From positions 42,046 to 106,045 of the forward strand of contig JASLGM010000043.1 of the NCBI GenBank assembly GCA_030150045.1: a DNA stretch of 64,000 nt, read 5' to 3'. A model generated the notes under the pieces. It saw nothing but the letters and a program-made list of their open reading frames with translations, was not told the DNA's origin and made no database searches. Position numbers and translations under genes: made by a program. Positions within the stretch are counted from its first letter, which is position 1. Each line of letters opens with the position of its first letter. This document shows, piece after piece, positions 18,064 to 26,810 of the stretch. The stretch is from Taishania sp. (GTDB lineage: Bacteria > Bacteroidota > Bacteroidia > Flavobacteriales_D > Crocinitomicaceae).

Positions 18064-19338
18064 CTACCATTGAAACAATGGTTTTCCGGCCATTAAAGCA
18101 TTTACGTCTTTGCGAACAGCTAATAAATTGGCTTCGTTTGTTGCGTCAGAAAGTACACGGTCGATCAACTGAACAATCGCTTTAATTTCCTCTTCTTTCA
18201 CACCTCGAGAAGTAACAGCTGGGGTTCCTACACGAATTCCAGAAGTCACAAACGGAGATTCTGTATCGAAAGGCACCATGTTTTTATTAACCGTAATATC
18301 GGCAACTACCAATGCGTTTTCAGCATCTTTTCCAGTCACACCTTTAGATCTTAAGTCGATCAACATAGAGTGATTGTCTGTTCCGCCGGAAACGATTTTA
18401 TATCCTAATTTCACGAATTCCTCAGCCATTACTTTCGCATTTGCCTGAACTTGTTTCATGTATGTTTTGTAGTTATCTGTCAAAGCTTCTCCGAAAGCAA
18501 CTGCTTTTGCTGCAATCACGTGCTCTAACGGTCCACCTTGTATACCTGGGAAAACTGCTGCATCTAACAATGCTGCCATCGATTTTGGATTTCCGTTATT
18601 CCATTTCAATCCCCACGGATTATCAAAATTATTTCTCATCATGATTACACCTCCGCGTGGTCCACGTAGAGTTTTATGCGTTGTTGTAGTAATGATGTGA
18701 CAGTATTCTAATGGATCGCTCAATAATCCAGCGGCGATTAAACCAGCAGGGTGGGAGATGTCCGCTAAAATGATAGCGCCAACTTCATCTGCAACCTTAC
18801 GTATACGAGCATAATCCCAATCTCTTGAGTAAGCAGAGGCTCCACAAATAATCATTTTTGGTTTTTCACGACGCGCAACTTCTTCCAAAACATCGTAATC
18901 TACTTGTCCTGTTTCTTCATTTACACCATAAAAGAAAGGTTGGTATAATTTTCCTGAGAAGTTAACTGTTGAACCATGTGTTAAGTGTCCACCATGAGAA
19001 AGGTCAAAACCTAGTATTTTGTCTCCTGGTTGTAAACACGCTAAGAAAACAGCAGCATTTGCTTGCGCTCCAGAGTGGGGTTGTACGTTTGCCCAAGAAG
19101 CTCCAAACAATTCACAAAGACGATCAATTGCCAATTGTTCTACTTGGTCAACGATTTCACATCCACCATAATATCTTTTCCCTGGCAAACCTTCCGCATA
19201 CTTATTAGTAAGTACACTTCCCATTGCTTTCATTACTTCATCACTAACAAAATTCTCAGAAGCAATTAACTCTATACCATGTAATTGTCTGTCATTTTCC
19301 TTTTCAATAAGGTCAAAAATTTGCTTGTCTCGAACCAT
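18064..19338 (-). CDS. glyA: Serine hydroxymethyltransferase
   Basis: PLP enzyme that converts serine and tetrahydrofolate to glycine and methylene-tetrahydrofolate, the main one-carbon source. Length 424 is normal. Visible motifs are ELIASENFVS, the YAEGLPGKRYYGGCE loop, PHSGAQAN, and the PLP lysine in TTTTHKTLRGPRGG (Lys222). It is the downstream gene of a pair, starting 5 bases after the epimerase gene, and ends at a clear terminator. Confidence 0.97.
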   Translation of the reverse strand: MVRDKQIFDLIEKENDRQLHGIELIASENFVSDEVMKAMGSVLTNKYAEGLPGKRYYGGCEIVDQVEQLAIDRLCELFGASWANVQPHSGAQANAAVFLACLQPGDKILGFDLSHGGHLTHGSTVNFSGKLYQPFFYGVNEETGQVDYDVLEEVARREKPKMIICGASAYSRDWDYARIRKVADEVGAIILADISHPAGLIAAGLLSDPLEYCHIITTTTHKTLRGPRGGVIMMRNNFDNPWGLKWNNGNPKSMAALLDAAVFPGIQGGPLEHVIAAKAVAFGEALTDNYKTYMKQVQANAKVMAEEFVKLGYKIVSGGTDNHSMLIDLRSKGVTGKDAENALVVADITVNKNMVPFDTESPFVTSGIRVGTPAVTSRGVKEEEIKAIVQLIDRVLSDATNEANLLAVRKDVNALMAGKPLFQW

Positions 19339-19343
19339 TTCTA

Positions 19344-20273
19344 TTAATTATTTGTTTGCATTATCTTGTAAATTGCCTTTAACCCTTCATGAAAAGTAGT
19401 TTCCGGCTTGTAATTTATCATCGTGAAAAGTTTATTGGAATTTCCAACTCTTCTTTCTACTTCGTAATCGTATCGGTTTTTTGGCGCATCAATGTAAGTA
19501 ATCTCAGATTCGGATTTAGTGATTTCTTTTACAATCGTAGCCAATTGTTCAATGTTGTATTCTTTTTCGTTAGCGATGTTAACAATATGAGATCCCTTGA
19601 CCTGTAATAAACGTACGCAAGCCTCAACAGTATCATCAATATAAGTAAAGTCTCGTGTTTGTTTTCCTGATCCAAATACCGTTAGGGAATCGTTGGCCAA
19701 TGCTTGCTCAAAAAATCGGGGAATAACCATTCGGTTATCTTGATTGGCTCCATATACATTAAAGAAACGAAGGGAAATAACATCCATTCCTTTTTCAAAA
19801 TGATGGGAAGCTAAATAGATTTCATTGTATCGCTTAGCCATAGCATAGGACGTTCGTGGATCAACCAAAACCTCTTCGGTAAACGCTGTATTTCCAATTG
19901 AAGAATGTCCGTAAATACCGCTTGTTGAAGCGTATAATATTTTTTTGATGTTATTCTTTAGAGCAGCCATGACCACATTGCGTGTTCCAATAACTTCTAC
20001 ATCCATTGTTTCGACCGGATTATCTGCTACAATGTCTACGCCAAGTACTGCCGCGAAGTGATAAATAGCATCACACCCTTGACTGGCTTTGCACACCGTT
20101 TCGAAATCACGTACATCACCTTGAATAAAGGTTATATTTTGAAACGTTTCTTTATCTAATTTGTTTCCACGCAACAGGCTGTCTAACACCACAATCTGAT
20201 GTCCTTCTTTGCACAACCTTTTTGCAAGATTGCTTCCAATAAAACCGGCTCCGCCTGTGATAAGTATTTGCAT
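19344..20273 (-). CDS. NAD-dependent epimerase/dehydratase
   Basis: Extended short-chain dehydrogenase family: nucleotide-sugar epimerase or dehydratase. The Rossmann motif ILITGGAGFIGSNLAKRL begins at residue 3. The catalytic YxxxK is YAMAKRYNE, and STSGIYGHS supplies the upstream Ser. Closest in style to UDP-glucose 4-epimerase/GDP-sugar epimerases, so it likely feeds surface polysaccharide synthesis; the exact sugar is unknown. The ATG at 20273 is chosen because a promoter-like CATATTTG (minus strand, 20292-20299) lies just upstream and an in-frame TTG at 20294 would fall inside it. It is followed by glyA after 5 bases. Confidence 0.87.
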   Translation of the reverse strand: MQILITGGAGFIGSNLAKRLCKEGHQIVVLDSLLRGNKLDKETFQNITFIQGDVRDFETVCKASQGCDAIYHFAAVLGVDIVADNPVETMDVEVIGTRNVVMAALKNNIKKILYASTSGIYGHSSIGNTAFTEEVLVDPRTSYAMAKRYNEIYLASHHFEKGMDVISLRFFNVYGANQDNRMVIPRFFEQALANDSLTVFGSGKQTRDFTYIDDTVEACVRLLQVKGSHIVNIANEKEYNIEQLATIVKEITKSESEITYIDAPKNRYDYEVERRVGNSNKLFTMINYKPETTFHEGLKAIYKIMQTNN

Positions 20274-20321
20274 GGATGTTAGTTTTTGGTACAAATATGA
20301 TTATTTATTCTGATGTTTTGA

Positions 20322-21086
20322 TTAGATCACACGTCGAATGCTGTGTAAATCGTGTGTAAAACGCTCGTATTCTTCTGCATAAATTCCATTTGTTCGTAGT
20401 TCGTCTATACGCACACGTCCACTAGCATGTATGATTTCATTGTTTTCCATTATGATCCCCACATGTACGATTTTTTCGTCTTTACTTTTAAAAAAAGCCA
20501 AATCACCTGCTTGTACATCGTCGAATGTTACATCTTGACCATATTCCACTTGTTGCGAAGCGTCTCTAGGGAGATTGATTCCACAAAAACGATAGACCAT
20601 TTGTACCAATCCTGAGCAGTCTATTCCTGTATTTGATTTTCCTCCCCATAAATAAGGGGTATTTAAATAAGCCTTCGCTACTTGAACAACATCCAATTGG
20701 TTGTAGAATTCAGGTGCTGACATTAAAGTATACGCTGTATTCCCAATCGAAAAAGATTCGGTCGCACCATATGTAAGGAAAGCTCCTTTAGTAAGTAACT
20801 GCTTTCCGTTTTCAGACAAAACATAGATAGATTCAGAAAACAATGGAGATTGACCATCTAGCCATCGATGAACTTCTTTATCGGTCAATTTTCTTAAAGC
20901 TTTGCGATCTACCCAGCCGTCATAGTTATCCATAAATGTTCGAATGTACATCCAATTCTCTTGTTCTTCAAGAATTTCCACAATCTCTCCAAACAGGATT
21001 TGTGTTACCATTTCAGCTTTTTCAGAAGCTTCACTACGAATAGGTGTGTTATTTAAAAAACAATACGCGGATTTTTTTGAACTCAT
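20322..21086 (-). CDS. NlpC/P60 (C40) peptidase with SH3 domain, YkfC-like
   Basis: A 254-residue cysteine peptidase. Residues of about 1-65 form a bacterial SH3-type domain (PIRSEASEKAEMVTQILFGE, GWVDRK). Residues of about 130-254 form the NlpC/P60 domain with Cys157 in GIDCSGLV, His208 in VHVGII and His220 in IIHASG. No signal peptide is visible, which suggests a cytoplasmic enzyme that cuts gamma-D-Glu-diamino acid bonds in recycled muropeptides (YkfC type), rather than a wall hydrolase. The start overlaps the end of the DinB gene by four bases. Confidence 0.88.
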   Translation of the reverse strand: MSSKKSAYCFLNNTPIRSEASEKAEMVTQILFGEIVEILEEQENWMYIRTFMDNYDGWVDRKALRKLTDKEVHRWLDGQSPLFSESIYVLSENGKQLLTKGAFLTYGATESFSIGNTAYTLMSAPEFYNQLDVVQVAKAYLNTPYLWGGKSNTGIDCSGLVQMVYRFCGINLPRDASQQVEYGQDVTFDDVQAGDLAFFKSKDEKIVHVGIIMENNEIIHASGRVRIDELRTNGIYAEEYERFTHDLHSIRRVI

Positions 21087-21661
21087 TTTGGAAATTGTGG
21101 ATGGTTTAAAATAGTTTTTATTTGTTGGAAATGGCGTTGGTTGTGATAAACGACATAAAGGACAGCATCTCCAAATCGAAAGCGAACACCTAAATTTAAA
21201 GGAACATTTATTTTTGCCTTACGGATATTAATTTCTTTAGCACGTTCAATAATAGCCAACAATTCAACTTGTGTTTGTAAGAAATCTTGAACCATATGCT
21301 CTGTCACTATTGAAGGCACAAATGTTGGATTGAAGTATTTCTGTGATTTTAGCTTTCTTTTGATATTATTAAACTTTCCAAGTTTTACTGAATTCCACAT
21401 ACTTTTACCAAGTGGAGAAGAAGTGTACGCTTCTTTTGGATCACGAAAACGCGTTGTATCAATCTTTTTCGAAAATTTGGAGTGATATTGAATCGCATAT
21501 TCATTCAAATGCGCCAAAGTCTCTTTTACGCTCCATTCTTTGGGCGATTTCTTCCAGTTTAACTGCGTTTCATTCAATGCCAAAAGGGTGTCTCTTAGAA
21601 AAGAAATGTGCTCATTTGTTATGTTTGTCGCTTCAGCAAAAAGCGCATTTGCGGTCATCAT
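21083..21661 (-). CDS. DinB superfamily protein
   Basis: A 192-residue four-helix-bundle protein of the DinB/YfiT type. The family metal-ligand His pattern is visible: His in VKETLAHLNEY and the C-terminal VVYHNQRHFQQI. Members bind a divalent metal; some are thiol transferases, but the function here is unknown. It overlaps the NlpC/P60 gene by four bases and is probably cotranscribed with it. Two tandem ATGs (21661, 21658) are possible starts. Confidence 0.82.
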   Translation of the reverse strand: MMTANALFAEATNITNEHISFLRDTLLALNETQLNWKKSPKEWSVKETLAHLNEYAIQYHSKFSKKIDTTRFRDPKEAYTSSPLGKSMWNSVKLGKFNNIKRKLKSQKYFNPTFVPSIVTEHMVQDFLQTQVELLAIIERAKEINIRKAKINVPLNLGVRFRFGDAVLYVVYHNQRHFQQIKTILNHPQFPK

Positions 21662-21748
21662 AAAAGGAAATTTTATAATTCGTCATAAAAATACAAAAAC
21701 TATCGGTTCCTTTCCATAGATAAATCGTACTTTTTACCTATTTTTTGA

Positions 21749-21756
21749 TACTTTCG
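21749..21756 (+). promoter_or_regulatory. Promoter-like -7 box for surE
   Basis: TACTTTCG matches seven of eight positions of TAnnTTTG and lies 20 bases before the surE ATG (21776). Confidence 0.3.
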
Positions 21757-21775
21757 CAATAGAAAATATTTCCAG

Positions 21776-22540
21776 ATGAAAAAACCAATCATTTTAGTAA
21801 CTAACGACGATAGCATTTACGCAAAAGGCATTCGCTGTTTAGTAGAAGTGGCCAAAGAATTTGGAGACGTTTATGTAGTAGCTCCAGCAACTCCACAATC
21901 AGGAATGGGACATGCCATTACGATACACGACCCTATCTACTTAACACAAACCAACACGTTTGATGTACCCAGTTTTATTTGCTCAGGAACACCAGTTGAT
22001 TGCGTGAAATTAGGAATTGTAGAAGTCCTTGGAGGACGCAAACCAGACCTTTTGCTTTCGGGAATTAATCACGGTGCCAATTACGCAAGTAATGTACTGT
22101 ATTCAGGAACTATGTCAGCGGCTGTTGAAGGAGCAATTGAAGGTATACCCTCCATTGGATTTTCATTATGCGCTTTTGAAGCCGATGCTAATTTTGAGCC
22201 AAGTCAACATATTATTCGAGAAGTATTCCAATTGATCGAACAAAAACCTATTCCAAATGGCATTTGCTTAAACGTAAATATACCTGACGTTCCATTTGTA
22301 AGAGGCGTAAAGTTTTGTAAACAAGCAGATACGAATTGGGTAAATGGATTTGAAAAAAGAATGGATCCAATGGGAAGAAGTTACTTCTGGTTAACAGGTG
22401 AATTCAAAACAGAAACACCAGTTGAAGACACAGATTCTTACTGGATAAAAGAAAATTACGCAACAGTTGTACCCACTCAATATGATATGACTGCTCACGA
22501 TGTATTAAAGAATCACTTTAATTTTAACAATGAAAATTAA
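21776..22540 (+). CDS. surE: 5'/3'-nucleotidase SurE
   Basis: Metal-dependent phosphatase acting on nucleoside monophosphates and short polyphosphates. Length is 254. Motifs: VTNDDSIYAKGI (metal-binding DD at residues 9-10), PQSGMGHAITI, and LLSGINHGANYASNVLYSGT with the conserved Asn. The normally invariant Gly of NDDG is Ser here, just outside the metal ligands. It starts a three-gene run with a small membrane protein (11-base overlap) and lpxB (adjacent). Confidence 0.95.
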   Translation: MKKPIILVTNDDSIYAKGIRCLVEVAKEFGDVYVVAPATPQSGMGHAITIHDPIYLTQTNTFDVPSFICSGTPVDCVKLGIVEVLGGRKPDLLLSGINHGANYASNVLYSGTMSAAVEGAIEGIPSIGFSLCAFEADANFEPSQHIIREVFQLIEQKPIPNGICLNVNIPDVPFVRGVKFCKQADTNWVNGFEKRMDPMGRSYFWLTGEFKTETPVEDTDSYWIKENYATVVPTQYDMTAHDVLKNHFNFNNEN

Positions 22541-22838
22541 CTGGACAAAAGAACATACTAAAGGTTTCATCCTTGGTCTTATCACTACATTTGCTGCTTG
22601 CTTTATTGTTGTAGGTATTCTTGGTTGGAAAAACGGTTATTCTTACAACACTTCTTTAGAAGGTTTCTTCCACAAAAAAGGACACACCGCTAAAGTTATT
22701 TCCTTAGCAAGTATTGCCAATTTAGTATGGTTTCATTTTGCCTCACTAAAGAAAGAAAACTGGGGCTTAGGAATGGGTGTAATTGCTGCTACTTTCGTTT
22801 ATTTATTATTTTTTATTTATTTGAAATTCATAGCATAA
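22530..22838 (+). CDS. Small integral membrane protein, unknown function
   Basis: 102 residues with three predicted membrane helices (about 12-32, 55-72 and 78-100), and basic loops (HKKGH, SLKKEN). I do not recognise the family. The start lies 11 bases inside surE and the gene abuts lpxB, so it belongs to the surE-lpxB transcript, and a role in envelope biology is plausible but unproven. Confidence 0.75.
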   Translation: MKINWTKEHTKGFILGLITTFAACFIVVGILGWKNGYSYNTSLEGFFHKKGHTAKVISLASIANLVWFHFASLKKENWGLGMGVIAATFVYLLFFIYLKFIA

Positions 22839-23963
22839 GTGGCTAAAAAATATTACATAATAGCAGGTGAGGCCTCTGGTGATTTACACGGAAGCAATTT
22901 AATGAAAGAAATGAAATGGCAACAGCCAGACATCGCTTTCCGTTTTTGGGGTGGTGACAAAATGGCCGAAGTTGCTGGACCGCCTGTTAAACACATAAAA
23001 GATTTGGCTTTTATGGGCTTTGTTGAAGTACTGTCAAACCTAAAAACCATTTTGTCAAATATCTCTTTATGTAAAAAAGACATAGAGTCTTATCAACCAG
23101 ATGCAATTATACTTATCGATTACCCAGGTTTTAACCTTAGAATTGCAGAATGGGCGAAAGAAAAAGGCATAGAAGTCATCTATTATATCTCCCCACAAAT
23201 TTGGGCTTGGAAACAAAACCGTGTCCATAAAATCAAAAAATCGGTAGATAAAATGTTTGTCATCCTCCCATTTGAAAAGGATTTCTATAAAAAATTCGAT
23301 TACGAAGTGGCTTATGAAGGCAATCCTCTTTTGGACGCTATTGACGATTATGCACAAAAAAGATTGCCTGAAGATGAATTTAAAATGCTTCACCAATTAG
23401 ACAACCGTCCTATCATCGCACTTTTACCAGGAAGTAGGGTACAAGAAATAAAAAAATTGTTACCTATTATGTTGAAAGCAATCGAACCATATACTAATGA
23501 TTATCAAGTATTGATTGCTGGTGCACCAAATATGGAAGTGTCATTTTATGAATCTTTCTTTTTGAATTTCAAGCCTCAAGTAATTTCAGGAAAAACATAT
23601 GATGTCTTAGTAAATGCTGAAGCCGCATTGGTTACAAGTGGAACAGCTACATTAGAAACAGCCTTACTGAAAACACCTGAAGTGGTTTGCTACGTTGGAT
23701 CTCGTATTTCTTATGAAATTGCAAAGCGATTGATTAAAATCAAATATATTTCTTTAGTCAATCTAATCATGGACAAAGAAGTCGTCAAAGAGCTCATTCA
23801 GCAAGATTGCAACGAAAATACCATTCGCAAACAATTGGGTTTAATCTTAAAGAATGGAAGCGAACGCGAAAGAATGCTTAACGATTACGCTATTTTACAA
23901 GAAAAACTGGGCGGAAGTGGTGTAAGTAAAAGAATTGCACACTTATTGTTGAAAACAAATTGA
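22839..23963 (+). CDS. lpxB: Lipid-A-disaccharide synthase
   Basis: GT19 glycosyltransferase that condenses UDP-diacylglucosamine with lipid X on the inner membrane face in lipid A synthesis. Length 374. Typical sequence: YYIIAGEASGDLHGSNLM at the N-terminus, YYISPQIWAWKQNRV in the middle, LLPGSRVQEIKKLLP and VTSGTATLETALL in the UDP-binding half. Translation probably begins at the GTG at 22839 directly after the upstream TAA (no ATG lies nearby). Its presence shows an LPS-type outer membrane. Confidence 0.96.
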   Translation: MAKKYYIIAGEASGDLHGSNLMKEMKWQQPDIAFRFWGGDKMAEVAGPPVKHIKDLAFMGFVEVLSNLKTILSNISLCKKDIESYQPDAIILIDYPGFNLRIAEWAKEKGIEVIYYISPQIWAWKQNRVHKIKKSVDKMFVILPFEKDFYKKFDYEVAYEGNPLLDAIDDYAQKRLPEDEFKMLHQLDNRPIIALLPGSRVQEIKKLLPIMLKAIEPYTNDYQVLIAGAPNMEVSFYESFFLNFKPQVISGKTYDVLVNAEAALVTSGTATLETALLKTPEVVCYVGSRISYEIAKRLIKIKYISLVNLIMDKEVVKELIQQDCNENTIRKQLGLILKNGSERERMLNDYAILQEKLGGSGVSKRIAHLLLKTN

Positions 23964-23993
23964 TGAACCCTTCATTTTTATCTATTTGTCCAA

Positions 23994-24001
23994 TAAATTT
24001 G
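23994..24001 (+). promoter_or_regulatory. Bacteroidota -7 promoter box for the SpoIID-domain gene
   Basis: TAAATTTG is a perfect TAnnTTTG match. It ends four bases before the GTG at 24006, so transcription would begin at about the start codon (leaderless or nearly so). Confidence 0.5.
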
Positions 24002-24005
24002 TAAC

Positions 24006-25199
24006 GTGTTGAATATTCGGGTTATTATTTTGTTCCTTTTACTCTCGTTTGTTGGGTTATCTCAACAAATGCGGATTGGTGTGTACCGAGATTATTCAAT
24101 GAAACGCATCATTCTTTCTTATAATCAAGGAAGTTACGCCGTTTTAGGAGATACAACCATGATTGGAAACCTTTTGCCGTCTGAATATGCAGATGTTGAA
24201 TTCGAGAATGGAAAATTACGTCTTAGAATAGGTGTAGTAGACAAAGGCCTTTACAGTAAAATCTATTTATTGCAAAACAATTTAGGTTCAAACATCACCT
24301 TAACGCCAAGAAATCCAAATTCGGCGAAAGCCAGAAAATACGCCGACAACTTCGAATTAATTCCAACGACAAAAGACATTTCAGTTATCAACCTTGTAGA
24401 CATTGACAATTATCTAGCAGGAGTTGTTGAATCCGAAGGTGGAGGTGGCCAACACTTAGAATATTATAAAGTACAAGCCTTAATGAGCCGCACATACGCT
24501 TTAAAATATGTGAACAAGCACAGTAAAGAAGGCTTCTCTCTTTGCGACCGCGTACATTGCCAAGCCTATCATTCCATGTTGCGTTTTACTCCAACCATCA
24601 AAGAAGCCGTAGACCAAACCACTGGGAGCATCATGGTAGACAAAAATGATGATCTTATTGACTCTTATTTCCATGCCAATTGTGGTGGACAAACTTGCGA
24701 ACCCGATTATATCTGGAACAATTCCATTCCTTATTTAAGTTCCTTTAAAGACACTTTTTGTATATATACTAAACAAGCAACTTGGGAAAAACGTGTGCCG
24801 CAAAAGGATTGGAAAGAATTTTTAGTAAACGAATACAACTATCCAATTCAAGACAGCTTATGGAAGGAACAGGTTTTTTCTTTCAAACAAGACGAGCGAA
24901 AAGCCTTCTATTTAGCACCTAGTTTGGGGATTCCTCTAAGAGATTTACGTGTTAAATTTAACTTGAGATCCACCTTGTTTTCTTGCGAGGCAGACGGAAC
25001 AGACGTCTTAATAAAAGGTCGTGGATATGGTCATGGCGTTGGTTTGTGTCAGGAAGGAGCGATGAAAATGGCACGTGCACACATCGATTACAAACAAATT
25101 GCGCAGTTCTATTTCACCGGTGGTCGTGTGGTAGATCTTTCAGAAAAACATTTCTTTAAACAACTGGCGCGTGTAGGCCCTTTTATTATGGAACAATAA
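24006..25199 (+). CDS. SpoIID/LytB domain protein, secreted
   Basis: A 397-residue protein with an N-terminal signal peptide (VIILFLLLSFVGLSQQ). The SpoIID/LytB domain spans about 120-370: DNYLAGVVESE near its start, then VKYVNKHSK, a Cys-containing SYFHANCGGQTCEP, and the family motif GRGYGHGVGLCQEGAMKMA close to the end. SpoIID is a lytic transglycosylase; related proteins enhance amidases, so a peptidoglycan-modifying role in the periplasm is likely. The start is GTG (24006) or TTG (24009). Its 3' end faces the DivIC gene with a 5-base gap. Confidence 0.88.
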   Translation: MLNIRVIILFLLLSFVGLSQQMRIGVYRDYSMKRIILSYNQGSYAVLGDTTMIGNLLPSEYADVEFENGKLRLRIGVVDKGLYSKIYLLQNNLGSNITLTPRNPNSAKARKYADNFELIPTTKDISVINLVDIDNYLAGVVESEGGGGQHLEYYKVQALMSRTYALKYVNKHSKEGFSLCDRVHCQAYHSMLRFTPTIKEAVDQTTGSIMVDKNDDLIDSYFHANCGGQTCEPDYIWNNSIPYLSSFKDTFCIYTKQATWEKRVPQKDWKEFLVNEYNYPIQDSLWKEQVFSFKQDERKAFYLAPSLGIPLRDLRVKFNLRSTLFSCEADGTDVLIKGRGYGHGVGLCQEGAMKMARAHIDYKQIAQFYFTGGRVVDLSEKHFFKQLARVGPFIMEQ

Positions 25200-25204
25200 T
25201 TCGA

Positions 25205-25492
25205 TTATTCGTAAGTAATCACAAAAATTTCCTCGTTATCTTTCTTGAAATATTTTTTTTCGCGAGCAAATTTCTCAATTCCATATATGGTATCAAGGTT
25301 GGCTAACGTGTTTTTAGTTTCCTTTAATTGCTTTTCTACCACTACTTTTTCCTTCTTTAGTTCCGACAGTTTCATGTTTTGCTTCACAACCGTAAAGATG
25401 TCTAAATCATCTAAGAAGAGTCCATAGAAAATGAAAAACGAGATCGTCAAAAAATACTTATTTCTCCAATTTTTCTTTAACCAATTCTTCAT
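25205..25492 (-). CDS. DivIC/FtsB-like septum formation initiator
   Basis: A 95-residue bitopic protein: short basic cytoplasmic N-terminus, one membrane helix (about 13-30, YFLTISFFIFYGLFL), a periplasmic coiled coil (about 40-68, KLSELKKEKVVVEKQLKETK), and the terminal YGIEKFAREKKYFKK segment typical of DivIC/FtsB. It should link FtsL and FtsQ in the divisome. In flavobacteria this gene often lies upstream of the methylmalonyl-CoA mutase genes; here a 526-base gap with repeat modules and one extra gene separate it from them, with the mutase genes on its upstream side. Confidence 0.85.
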   Translation of the reverse strand: MKNWLKKNWRNKYFLTISFFIFYGLFLDDLDIFTVVKQNMKLSELKKEKVVVEKQLKETKNTLANLDTIYGIEKFAREKKYFKKDNEEIFVITYE

Positions 25493-25619
25493 AATTCAAA
25501 GATACGGCTTTCAAATATTCCTTCAATCTCCTTTTTAAATAGTTTTTAAAAGCGCATTGTTAAGGACGGAAAGTAGGTACTCAAGAAAATGTAAAATAAA
25601 GGAAAGTTTATCAGAATAG

Positions 25620-25736
25620 TTTGGGCGCTCCCTTTCCCCAAAAAAAAAAATGGGAAAGGTCAGGCTATCCGTTCATAGTCCTCGTACCCAAGTAATACTT
25701 GGGCACTGTGGGCTATCCACTACTATCCTTAGCGCA
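25620..25736 (-). repeat. Dispersed structured repeat, module B copy B3
   Basis: Module B on the minus strand, with blocks GCGCTAAGGATAGTAGTGGA, ACTATGAACGGATAGCCTGA and GGGAGCGCCCAAA. First hairpin: CCCAAGT (25687-25693) with ACTTGGG (25697-25703). Second hairpin: TTTCCC with GGGGAAA around an 11-base homopolymer (25640-25650). Pairs with A3 as an A-B unit in the gap between DivIC and the downstream TPR-like gene. Confidence 0.85.
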
Positions 25737-25782
25737 TGAATCTCAGTTCAAAGAAAGAGCATTTATTACAAAAGTAGTTCTC

Positions 25783-25928
25783 TTCGGCCAGGGTGGAGCA
25801 CGCTAGCTAAATGTACGGAAAAGGAGTGAGCTTGTGGTTTTACTGCGACCAACGGAAGCACGTGAAAGCCACAATAAGCGAACCCGTTTCAGGAATTTAC
25901 TAAAGTGCGTAAACCGTTTAGGCCGCCA
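25783..25928 (-). repeat. Dispersed structured repeat, module A copy A3
   Basis: Module A on the minus strand, lying 5' of B3 in element sense. The terminal stem is CGGCC with GGCCG (plus coordinates 25921-25925 and 25785-25789), differing from the other copies at two positions that both change in compensation. TTGTGG (25832-25837) and CCACAA (25869-25874) flank the conserved TGCTTCC hairpin. The rest of this gap shows only the terminator at its right end. Confidence 0.85.
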
Positions 25929-25973
25929 AAAAAGATAGGAATAAGGACAAAACCTATCTTTGGGTTATATAAA

Positions 25974-26000
25974 ATAAAAAAAGCCTTCCGAAGAAGGCTT
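25974..26000 (-). terminator. Terminator of the secreted TPR-like gene
   Basis: On the minus strand AAGCCTTC-TTCG-GAAGGCTT (25981-26000) is followed by a T-run. It starts 18 bases after the stop of the gene at 26019. Confidence 0.92.
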
Positions 26001-26018
26001 ACCATTTAGTGTTTCAAA

Positions 26019-26747
26019 CTAGCGAGCGTACTTATTATACACTTCCTTGAATTCTGGATCATCGCCGAACCATTTATTTCCTTTAACAAGAAGCGCTTTT
26101 GCTTTATCTACTTGTCGCATTCCAACGTAGCCTTCAGCAGAATACTGTAATCCGAGTTTCAACATTTCTATATCGGCTTCCGTAAAGTTGTCTATGTTCT
26201 CAACTTTATCCAATTCAGTTTCCGCGGTTCTCCACAAGTTCATTGCGCCACTTTTATCGTCGGCTTTAAACTTACAAGTTCCTTCTAAGAACATCTGTCC
26301 AACTGGATTTTTTGTAATCTTTTTATAGGACAAAACCCACGAAGTTGCTTTCCTGAAATTCCCTGTAGAGATTTCATTTGAAATCTGCTCTACCAAAGAG
26401 TTCTGAATGTCGTTGAAGAATTCTTTATTTTCATCTTCCAGCAATGCTGAACCATCTTTATCAGTACGAACAAATTTACCCAAAGCATTAATGGATTCTT
26501 TGTAAGCGTTTTTGTAAGTGACATCCGCAGTTCCAGACTGACTCATTTTATACAATCCTTTTGACATCCAAAAATGAACCATTGGATCTTTTTTGTATTT
26601 ATCATCAGCAGCCATTTTTTCAGACAGCTTAATCATTTTTTCGTATTTTCCGTCCGCATACAATATGCGTAATTCATCAAATTGAGCAAACAATCTATTC
26701 GCAGTAAATGCGGTAAAAATAGTCGCTATTAAAAGAATTCGTTTCAT
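26019..26747 (-). CDS. Secreted TPR-like protein, unknown function
   Basis: About 242 residues from the ATG at 26747, which begins the signal peptide MKRILLIATIFTAFTANRLFAQ; an earlier ATG at 26771 would add eight residues before the signal and is less likely. The rest is almost entirely helical and looks like degenerate tetratricopeptide repeats (YKMSQSGTADVTYKNAYKES, YVGMRQVDKAKALLVKGNKW). It is probably periplasmic and may scaffold a complex. It lies 63 bases downstream of mutB on the same strand and ends at a strong terminator. Confidence 0.75.
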   Translation of the reverse strand: MKRILLIATIFTAFTANRLFAQFDELRILYADGKYEKMIKLSEKMAADDKYKKDPMVHFWMSKGLYKMSQSGTADVTYKNAYKESINALGKFVRTDKDGSALLEDENKEFFNDIQNSLVEQISNEISTGNFRKATSWVLSYKKITKNPVGQMFLEGTCKFKADDKSGAMNLWRTAETELDKVENIDNFTEADIEMLKLGLQYSAEGYVGMRQVDKAKALLVKGNKWFGDDPEFKEVYNKYAR

Positions 26748-26810
26748 AATATTTGCATTTATGGTATTCATTTCAAGAACCGTGCCGATTCGAAATATAA
26801 GTGAATATAA

